Source: Oopsacas minuta (lineage: Eukaryota; Porifera; Hexactinellida; Lyssacinosida; Leucopsacidae). From it: DNA of 64,000 nt. The first letter of the stretch is position 1, and each line of letters starts with the position of its first letter. Below, piece by piece: positions 55,816 through 64,000 of the stretch. The position numbers and the translations under genes are program-made. Below the pieces are notes generated by a model. That model did not search any database. It was not told the origin of the DNA and saw nothing but the letters and a program-made list of their open reading frames with translations. The DNA lies in NCBI GenBank assembly GCA_024704765.1, contig JAKMXF010000327.1, forward strand, positions 79,360 to 143,359, given 5' to 3'.

Positions 55816-56137
55816 GAATAATTGCAAAATATGATTGGGGGGGAATGAAGATAATCCGAATTCTATCAACTTAATCTCCGTATATTGTGTCAAACTATCA
55901 CGTGTACTTGTCACAATATATAGAGTTTACAATTGATAGAATTCGGAAAATCCCGATTACCAAGACTTATTTTTGTGCTATTATTCAAAATGTGTACTTA
56001 CTTGACTTTTCAAACTGAAAAATTGTCTGATCAACTTAGCGTAAATAACTGGGTCGAATACCTCGATCTACCTGTTTATCATGAATTATACATTTATAGT
56101 TAATATTTATCTCAAAATCGTGTATTTGCAAGAAATA

Positions 56138-56556
56138 CACTGAACTCTCGTTATAACCTGTTCTCGGGCTTTCTTTTCGTTATAAGTGGAGTTTGTTGTA
56201 ATCAGAGTACGTTAAATACACATTTGTTTGTCAAAGACTATCAATAATAGCGGAAGTCTTTAATCCAAGTTCGTTAAATACGGAGATTTTATAATAAGGT
56301 ACCAATCCGAGCGGAATAAGTTTAACTGAGGTTGTTTTGAGGAGACTTCGTTATAAGGGGCTGAAAATCAGTAGCTTTTGGCATAATGAAATACTGAACT
56401 TCGTGTTTAGCTGAATTTCGTTGTTTCCATCCATCTATATCGTCATAAACGATCTTTTTACAATATAATTATATGGAAGGATTTACGGATCAGTGGACCA
56501 CTTGGTTATGAGAGGAGTTTCGTTGTATCCGACTTGGTTATAACGGGAGTTAACTG
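56138..56556. mobile_element. 419-bp TA-flanked pogo-like MITE in the kinase intron
   Basis: CACTGAACTCTCGTTATAAC (56138) and GGTTATAACGGGAGTTAACTG (ending 56556) are inverted with TA outside each. The interior repeats CGTTATAAG and AGTACGTTAAATAC words. Confidence 0.8.
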
Positions 56557-56639
56557 TATGTGAAAAAATAGCAAGAGAATTAGAAGGCCGCGGGGGACGA
56601 TATTGTAAAATCGAGAAAATGTCATTTCGATAGCTGATA

Positions 56640-56830
56640 TGTGCATAACTAGACTCATTTTGTTTTTATCATGCGGCGTCGAACATGGAGTCACAATTAG
56701 TATTTCGATAAGTTTGAGAATGGTTTACTCATTCCCGAGACCTTCTTGCGTTGCTATGGAAAAATATTTCCGAATATGGTCATGTTTCCACTTAAACGAC
56801 GGGAAATGTTACACTCGTTAAGAAAACAAC
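56640..56830 (+). repeat. Dispersed repeat related to 6640-6830
   Basis: It shares GCATAACTAGACTC, GGCGTCGAACATGGAGTCAC, CATTCCCGAGACCTTCTTGC and GTTGCTATGGAAAA with the right arm of the 5.8-6.8-kb repeat; a third copy is near 47730-47870. Confidence 0.7.
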
Positions 56831-56999
56831 TGAATAATATGACCGGACCTCAATCATAAAAGTTATTTAAATTATCTCCAAGGACAAGATGACTAAGCCC
56901 ACCTTTGAAAATTTGAGAAATTGCCTTTCCAACCATGCATAAAATTATTTTATATATAATTCTCCGACCTCAACCACAAATTCTACAGGACTATATTTC

Positions 57000-57130
57000 T
57001 TAGAATAACTCTATACCCGAGGTGCACCAATTTTCATTTAAATAGTACCTCTAGTTTTTTAGGACACCGCGGACGTACACACATCTTCATGACATTAGGA
57101 CATCTCTGTAATGGAGCTGCACTAAAAATA
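57000..57130 (+). repeat. Diverged repeat copy with an empty MITE target site
   Basis: It corresponds to 5535-5830 (GAGGTGCA.CAATTT, GGACGTAC, CATTAGGACATCTCT.TA, GGAGCTGCACTAAAAA) but has a single CATTAGGA at 57093-57100 where the other copy holds the 100-bp MITE between two CATTAGGG. Confidence 0.75.
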
Positions 57131-57431
57131 ATCACATAAAATACTAAATCATTCACTGCATTCAAATTTGAAATATACGGTAAAGGGGGCCTCTGTAAAT
57201 TATTGTACAAATCTCGGCCAGGATTTGGAACATTCGCTATCTCCAACGGATTTTCTAGCCCTGTGTGTTAGAGCTAGTACTACGTATTACTCTTAATCCT
57301 ATCAAATAGAAGGGTATGCTCCATAGGTCTTAACCATGAATACGATAATTCTACTAATTACGTTTCCGTTATTGGTCCGATACTCCAACAATCCTAGGAG
57401 AACGTTGTTATTTTATTGGGTGATTTTGTAG

Positions 57432-58324
57432 GTCCCACAAGGTATAAAGATCCTCGTATCCAGGATAAAGACGACATTCACGGTTCACCTATGTACTGGG
57501 CTCCTGAGACGGTGTTTGGCTATGGACAGTTGGAATATTCCGACATCTGGTCACTTGGTATTTTAACTTGTAGAATGTTATCTCCAACACTTCCTCATCA
57601 GGAAGGATGCAGTCAACTCCATACTTTGTTGACCAAATATCGTCATGATGACCAACGTCTTGCAGTTTTAACAATGAATTCATTTTTCTCATCCATAAAG
57701 AATGAACCATGTTACTTTAAAAATGAATTGCGGGGAAAGTTTGAGCCTAAATTTTGTTTTATTTTTAATAACCTGTTTGACTTTATGCTGTGTTTGGATG
57801 CAACACAACGTAAAACTGCAAGGGATGTCCTAAATGAAATATTATCAGATAGAACTTATCAAGAGGAATTTATAAAAGATTTCAAGGTATTTGATTGTTG
57901 TGATGAGTGCGATAGTTTACCACATTATTTCGATTATGAAAAACATATTGAATCTGAATATCGGAAAAAAGTTGATAGAAATTTCAAACCTCCAAACCTG
58001 ATGAATTATGGAGAAAAGTGTTTTAATGAAATCAAACCTTTACGTGAAAATCCAGGGGATGCTTTTACGATTAGTATATATATTCACTGGCATTATTGGT
58101 TTCGTTTTAAATTTAATTTCCGACCGAAGTTTCATGACTTTTTAATTCATTTCTTGATGCCGACAATTGGTGCTACTAGTCATAATGATTTGCATTTATT
58201 GACGTATAATGAAAAGTATTCAGAATTCGACCATCATTCATCTCAACAGTTGGATACGTACTGTTTCTCTTGTTACTATTGTTTTCTTTCAGATGATCTT
58301 TTGGACAAAAATAAAGTATCATAG
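57432..58324 (+). CDS. Cys-rich/protein kinase fusion, exon 2
   Basis: Continues the kinase from the activation segment: GSPMYWAPETV (the APE motif), YSDIWSLGILTCRML (subdomain IX Asp), and the C-lobe with LDATQRKTARDVLNEIL, typical of the end of a kinase domain. About 130 residues follow without a known domain, rich in Phe, Tyr and His, with CCDEC and CFSCYYC at about 57895-57915 and 58262-58282; these may complement the Cys-rich N-terminus. It stops at 58324. A perfect 17-bp hairpin lies 150 bp downstream, in what may be the 3' UTR. Which kinase group it belongs to I cannot say. Confidence 0.87.
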
Positions 58325-58456
58325 GATATACTTTTTGATTTAGAATCTTGTATTTATGTATATAGTGGATGTGAATATCTAGCAACAATATTGATTGTTT
58401 AATTATACACAAATATTTTTACGCCATTGATGATGTTGATGGCCTTCAAGGAGTTC

Positions 58457-58533
58457 ATCAATTTTTGATGCACAAAAAGAGGAGGTCATCAAAATTTGTT
58501 GATGACCTCCTCTTTCGATGCGCCAAAAATTGA
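58457..58533. repeat. Strong hairpin downstream of the kinase gene
   Basis: AAAGAGGAGGTCATCAA (58476-58492) and TTGATGACCTCCTCTTT (58499-58515) are a perfect 17-bp stem with a 6-base loop. Outside it, TCAATTTTTGATGC (58457) and GATGCGCCAAAAATTGA (ending 58533) extend it imperfectly. It may be a tiny fold-back element or a structured 3'-UTR/hairpin RNA. Confidence 0.85.
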
Positions 58534-58721
58534 TTTATTAACATGAGAAAATTATTACGATTCAATTTAATTTATGATCAACAGTCACATATGGCTACCG
58601 ACACTTTGTACTATTTGGACGAATTTGGGTATAAAGAAGGATCACCAAAATTGACGATCTAAAATACAGCTCATCTAAAAATGACTAAACTTTTGATGAG
58701 ATTGAATCTAACCTCAATCAT

Positions 58722-59496
58722 AGACTACTATATCATACAGATAGGAAAGTAGTCGAGCAACGAATAAAAACGAGAGGCCATTTATATAAAGCTGATAAAA
58801 GTTAAATTAACCCTTCAAAATTTTTGAATTGAACTTTTTGGGGCTAGAAATGTGAAGAATCAGTTAAGAGTACCTACAAAGTTCAAACTGCCATCCTTCA
58901 TATCGTTTAGGCGCATTCAAATCAAGACATCAAAATTCACAGAAATGCTCATCAAAAATCGAGTTTTTTTACTTTTTGAAATTCTTATATTTCGATGAAT
59001 TAATGTCCTCTATTTATTCTTATGGTATAAATAATTTGCACGTTTTCTTTAGAATAGAATTCGGATCACATCTTCATATCATATTTTCGAAAATTCGTAA
59101 ATATATTATTTTCATGTCCATGGTATAATTCAGAAATTTTTCAGCCAATTTGCTATTTTTAAAACATGGATTAAACTTGAGTATGAAGTACATATACGAA
59201 TTCAAACAATATTAGCATAAAGTTAAATACAATGCATTTTTTACAAAAATATTTGAGAAAATAGTCAAATAATATAAATGCTAATGTCACCCCATAAATG
59301 GCGCCTAAACGAGATGAAGGATGGCCGTTTGAACTTTTTGGTAGTCTTAACTGATTCTTCAGACTTTCTAACCCTAAAAAGTTCAATTCACAAATTTTGA
59401 AGGGCTAATTAACTTTTATGAGATCTATATAAATGGCCTCTCTCTTTTTAATTCGTTGCTCACTACTTTCCTATCTGTATGATATAGTAGTCTCTG
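58722..59496. repeat. Inverted repeat with about 200-bp arms
   Basis: The arm at about 58722-58925 pairs with about 59293-59496 (GATATAGTAGT, GATAGGAAAGTAGT, GAGAGGCCATTTATATA, AACTTTTTGG..GTCTTAACTGATTCTTC, GATGAAGGATGGC). A third, partial copy is at about 60715-60850. It is likely a fold-back non-autonomous element; no target duplication was identified. Confidence 0.8.
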
Positions 59497-59719
59497 CCTG
59501 AATCTATGATTTACACCTCGATACTATTCAAACGCGATTAATCTGAATATATATAATTAATATCTAAGTTGTTTAATATGTCTTTAATGAAGACGTATTA
59601 CGTATAATACATATTATACGTTCAATCTACAATTTTGGTGACGTAACTTCAATTTGGCTGATTTCTACAATATAAATTTTACATAAAAACAGAAGTTCTT
59701 AAGTTGTTAATGAGAAATA

Positions 59720-60163
59720 CAGTAAACATTGGATTTAACGACACTCGTTTGGGCAGGCAAAATGGTCGCTATATCCGATTTGTTGCTAAATCCGAGGAAG
59801 CTTTAAATATGCATTATATTGTACGCACAATAGCTTTAAATATGTATTTTCCTAAGGAGCCAGGTGCTGTTGATTCAAAACAGGGGAGATTTTAATTGAT
59901 TTATAATTAAATCAATTATTAAAACCTTAATACTTCACTAATTAGTACACTTTCTGAAGTCAACGGTACAGACAGTCCAAAAGTCGTAATATCCGATGGG
60001 ATTGCATGGAGCAGGCATAGAAAATATGTTGCTAAATTCAATGTGTCGTTATGCCTGAGGTATGGTGTGTGTAGAATAATGCTGCGAGATTCTGGGCAAG
60101 CAAAATGAGTTGTTATAAGCAATTTGTCGTTCAAGCCGATGTCCTTAAATCCAATGTTTACTG
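59720..60163. mobile_element. 444-bp TA-flanked MITE
   Basis: CAGTAAACATTGGATTTAAC (59720) and TTAAATCCAATGTTTACTG (ending 60163) are inverted, with TA directly outside both ends (59718-59719 and 60164-60165). The inner parts of both ends share GGGCA.GCAAAATG and TTGTCGTT/AACGACA words. Confidence 0.88.
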
Positions 60164-63005
60164 TATACATAAAGCCTATAGTAACTTATGGATTTTGGAG
60201 TAGGGATACGTTAGCCGATAAACCAAATTCTATTTGAATCCTATATTGCAGAAACGGCGCATTTTTGCCTGAATCAATGTTTTGCATATTTGTAGAACAC
60301 CCATTATATGCTAAATTTAAGGATGTGTCTAGTTAGCATTTATTTGGTGAAAAATGTCATTCTTTGATCCCATGTAAAATATTGCTTCTTTCACTTCACC
60401 AGTAATATATATAATGATCCATAGATACTTTGATACAAAATATCAAAAAATTGTAACACTTAGGTCTGTTACAAATGGGATGCCAGATGAGTCAACACAT
60501 TCAAGAAAAATCTATGTTTAACGATAGGTTATTGGAAGAATAATTGGAAAAAATTGAGCATGTTGATAAGAAATCTATTCTAAAGAAAAGGTGCTGATTA
60601 TTTATACCGTATGAATGAATAGAAGACATAAATTCATAGAAATACAGAATTTCTAAAAGTAATAAATAACAATTTTCTATAACCAAATATGTGAATTTTG
60701 ATATCATGATTTGAATGCTCCTATACGAGGATCAAGGATGGTCGTTTGAAATTTTGGAGGTCTTAACTGATTCTTTACATTTTTTACCGAAAAAATTCAA
60801 TTCAAAAACCTTGGAAGGTTAATTTCACTTTTATGAGATTTATACAAATTAAGTTTGTAAATAGCAGAAATATTAGAATTATGAATTTATTATTTATATG
60901 TTTAGTTATTGAAATTAATTTTCTGTAACACTTCCCTACGCGACTACTTATTTGCTAAAGTGTAATTGGAAATATACTCTCATTGAGTATCCATGGTTCT
61001 TGTAATAGAAACAGTTAAACTGTCATTCAACAGTACAACTGTGATGATGAAAATATAAATATTATTTATTGTCGTGTAAATTGTGGCCGAAATACCGAAA
61101 TGTGCCTTCTCCATCAACATGCAACAAGCCCCTTAGATTAGTACCCCCTGTTCTAGTTCTTGAATCTTCAGCAATTATATTATTATACAATCTACAAGAT
61201 GTAGAATTTCTTTTTCGACTATATTCAACCATTCCGTCATTTCAATGATATTTCCTTAATTTCCCCATTTACCATAACACTTGAATGTTTTGAAAATTCA
61301 CATTTTTTATTTGGATATTCTAAAGTGCTTGGCTATAGTATTCTATGGCTTGCTTTTTATCAAATTTTCAGTTTCATCCAATTTTGGATAATTTTCTGTT
61401 TTTGTAATTATTCATAAGTTTCCATAGCTTTTTCTCACTTTTGTTTGTAGTTTTTACTAGAGTCGAAATCATTTTTTGCGTATCGGTTTTTTGCTAGCTG
61501 CAATTTTATTGGTCAGATTTATTAAATTTTGTTGTTGATTTAGTTATCATACTTAACTTATTGATTTTTGTTGTCTCTAGCCTACCTTGACTGCTTTCTA
61601 TGACGTGAAGAGTAAGAATTTCATTTTCGAGGCGTATAATAATTTTTGATTGAATCGGCTTATTTTGCCTTTCGTCTTTGCCTATTTTTCCTTGCATTTG
61701 GTGGCAAAAACCCAGATTTCGACTTCACTATTTAGTTAAACTACACATGTTTACGTTTATGGAAGCATCAAGCATGTATATTTGCTTAGCAGTTTGACGG
61801 TCTATGTTAATAAGGTAGGTACGTATATCCATTGACGATTTGAGTTCCTCGTAAATTCACTTTCTTATCCCTTGAACTTGATTAAAGTTAAAAACTTGTA
61901 GAATCGGTTGAGTCTCTTATTCAGCATTGTTGAAGAAGTAATTACTACTATTTCAGCTAAGCTTCCTGTATCAAAAGTGATTCACACTGAGTGGATATCT
62001 CCACTAATCTTCGATCTTATATCTCAGATAGATCCGGAATAACTCTTTGATGAAACTGTAAGTTTTCTGTATTCAAGTGTGTGTGAATTTACAGAATACT
62101 CCTAGATGTTTCCTAATATTATATGGGATAATATATACCGTATTTCCCTGAATAATCTAAAACTAATTGTGTGTAGCAACACTCCCAAACTACGTTTTTT
62201 TCCATTGTACAACCGAGTTTAGAATTAGAAGAACCAACCATGTATTAAGAAAGGGTCTATTGGAAATTGTAATGCCATTCATTATAATTACACACAATTA
62301 GGTATTTTTCCAGTTTTCAAATTCAATATATATTACAATTGAAATCGTGTTATTTTAACACAGATTATTTTTGTCTTATTTGTGCTTTTTTTTGTCTTCA
62401 AGTCGGTTTATAAATTGTTTATTCAAATTCTCATATAAATAATCTGATTTTTCAAACCAATATTTACATAAATCAGCTCCCTACACTGGTTTTTCAATTG
62501 ATATTACTCCAGTTGATACAAACTCCAGATAAGGCGAACAAATTTTGAGCGTACGTTTGTGTTCTTATTAACGAGGTTCTACTGTTTGTAACTTTTATTT
62601 ATGGAATTTACATTATGTAATATCTTTATCAAAGTTGTTAAATGTAAATTGTGCGTTTGATTGGAGAGTAACTAAAGAGCAAACAAAGTACTCTATCTAA
62701 ATAAAACCTGAGAATGTTTGAAGTAATAAATTCATTCAGAGCTTGTCGGGGTTGTATTCGCCTATGGATCGTGTAGAACCACGTAGATAGTTAGGTTAGG
62801 TAAACCGTTTCCAGAAGATGGTTCTTATTTTGGAGATGCTCTGATAACCGGTGTATTCTTATGAGCGTTACCCACTAGTATTAATATTATTTATACTTTA
62901 TGATTTAAATTATGATTTTTTGTTTTAAAGAATTCCGAACTAAGAATTTTTGGGAAAAATCGGCTAAAAGTTGATTTGATTTAAAAATTCTTCTCATTAG
63001 GGAAA
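60164..63005. other. Gene-free AT-rich stretch
   Basis: Holds the partial repeat at 60715-60850, a CTGTCATTCAACAG segment near 61020 related to 43500, and a lone pogo-like end at about 62560-62585. I find no coding region, RNA gene or defined element otherwise. Confidence 0.5.
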
Positions 63006-63117
63006 CTGTTATATTATGTTAGAAGGACTATAGCTGTTATATTATGTTAGAAGGACTATAGCTGTTATATTATGTTAGAAGGACTATAGCTGTTATATTA
63101 TGTTAGAAGGACTATAG
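63006..63117. repeat. 28-bp minisatellite, four perfect copies
   Basis: The 28-base unit (CTGTTATATTATGTTAGAAG followed by GACTATAG) repeats exactly at 63006, 63034, 63062 and 63090. The absence of any change among copies suggests very recent amplification and likely length polymorphism. Confidence 0.97.
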
Positions 63118-64000
63118 CGTTGAATCTTTATTTTAGCTATTTTCTTTGAGAAGAAATTAAAGCATGGATTTGTAATACAATTTTAGCTACGATAATTACC
63201 TAAAACTGTTCTTTTCGTGTTAACTTCATGGATTTAACATTAAATATTAAAGTAAGAATGCAAAGTTAAGTGAGATTCGGTTGAAATCTGTGAAACTCAC
63301 TTCAGATCTCTGAGACTTGACAACTTTCTGGATCAACTTCTTCAATTGATCAATTCACTCTTAAATAGTTACTTTTATCTTGATAGTGAATTATATATTC
63401 CCAAATTGTCATCACATTATTAGAATTAAATTTAGTTCGATGATTCTTTAGAAATAGATTTCTATTAGTGCCATTTTTATGTGTAGTGTATTTGATGAAT
63501 TTCAGAACTGATTTCATCATTATCAGTGTCTTTCTTGTAATGCTCGACTGGCTTCTGATCCAATCAGTATACTAAACCAATTGTATGTATCTTGCATTAT
63601 ACAAGTAGACAACTACTATGTATAAACTAATTTTTCGAAATATAATACTAGTTTATAGCCGCTAGGGCATTTGTTTTGGTTATCTAGAAATATAATTATA
63701 CATATTTAATTCTTCCCTAAATCCCAGCTATTCTAGCTACCCGTGTATTGATACAAATTTTTATCTAATTTACATAAAATTATCCACAATTTCTTTAGCC
63801 ATTTTTAGACAGTGAATTTATACCCCTCACTGAATATAGAATGGATTCAATCAATCGATTTAGTCATCAGTTCATCCCTCTAATTACCAATTATTCCACC
63901 TTCACATTTATGAATGAGATCAATTTATATTCTGGAATTCGTGGTCAAATTCTTTAGTTCAAAGAGATCACTGATTTATACCTTCTGTCGAAGAAGACAA
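63118..64000. other. Gene-free AT-rich end of the window
   Basis: No coding region, RNA gene or clear repeat is seen up to the end of the window. Confidence 0.5.

Larger units (their letters stand above)
53418..57431 (+). other. 4.0-kb intron of the kinase gene, phase 1
   Basis: The donor GTGATT at 53418 follows TACACAG. The acceptor is TTATTGGGTGATTTTGTAG, ending 57431. Exon 1 ends after the first base of a Gly codon and exon 2 supplies the other two (GT), so the frame is kept and the kinase activation segment reads through. The intron is filled with transposon-derived repeats, including a large inverted pair at 54560-55815. Either flanking frame would otherwise hit a stop within a few codons. 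Confidence 0.88.

Noticed and set aside
63006-63117. Four 28-bp repeats as a possible CRISPR array
   Set aside because: There are no spacers between copies and the sequence is from an animal genome; it is a plain tandem repeat.

Overview
This window is nuclear DNA of an animal. It is AT-rich and gene-poor, uses the standard code, has at least one well-supported spliceosomal intron of about 4 kb, and carries a pol III tRNA gene without an encoded CCA. Several proteins belong to animal families (a one-pass EPHX4-type epoxide hydrolase, NCKIPSD/SPIN90 and AARSD1, plus a possible CCDC172 relative). Most of these genes sit in one uninterrupted reading frame. I cannot name the phylum; an early-branching or otherwise intron-poor invertebrate would fit.

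The host genes are well spaced: an epoxide hydrolase (9.1-10.1 kb, minus), a divergent actin whose C-terminus is frameshifted (12.7-13.8 kb, minus), tRNA-Arg(CCT) (18.7 kb, minus), a flavin monooxygenase of the bacterial trimethylamine-monooxygenase type (25.0-26.4 kb, minus), a coiled-coil protein (31.8-32.8 kb, minus), an NCKIPSD/SPIN90 homologue with two SH3 domains (34.1-36.0 kb, minus), AARSD1 (44.8-46.0 kb, plus), and a two-exon gene joining a Cys-rich N-terminal region to a protein kinase (52.3-58.3 kb, plus). There is no operon logic. Actin and SPIN90 act in the same cytoskeletal process but are 20 kb apart, so I read nothing into that.

Most of the rest is DNA-transposon material, often nested. 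Several elements have ends definable to the base: hAT elements with 8-bp target-site duplications (2045-4229, 5668-5767, 15899-16263, 24445-24607, 48131-48663, 50497-51545), a Tc1/mariner element (48868-50202), and TA-flanked, mostly pogo-like inverted-repeat elements (7069-7221, 46434-46796, 48958-49072, 50739-51460, 54031-54178, 56138-56556, 59720-60163). There is also an element with doubled terminal repeats (27.4-30.3 kb) and a 4.5-kb element holding two tail-to-tail Mutator-like transposase copies (18.9-23.4 kb). I saw no LTR or LINE reverse-transcriptase reading frame.

The points most worth following are: the Mutator-like inverted pair, with about 1.23 kb of apparently identical sequence ending abruptly inside diverged homologous flanks (a gene-conversion signature); the Cys-rich/kinase architecture with DFS in place of DFG; the two-SH3 SPIN90; the bacterial-type monooxygenase; the actin with altered nucleotide-site residues; and a dispersed repeat that carries TGACGTCA palindromes.
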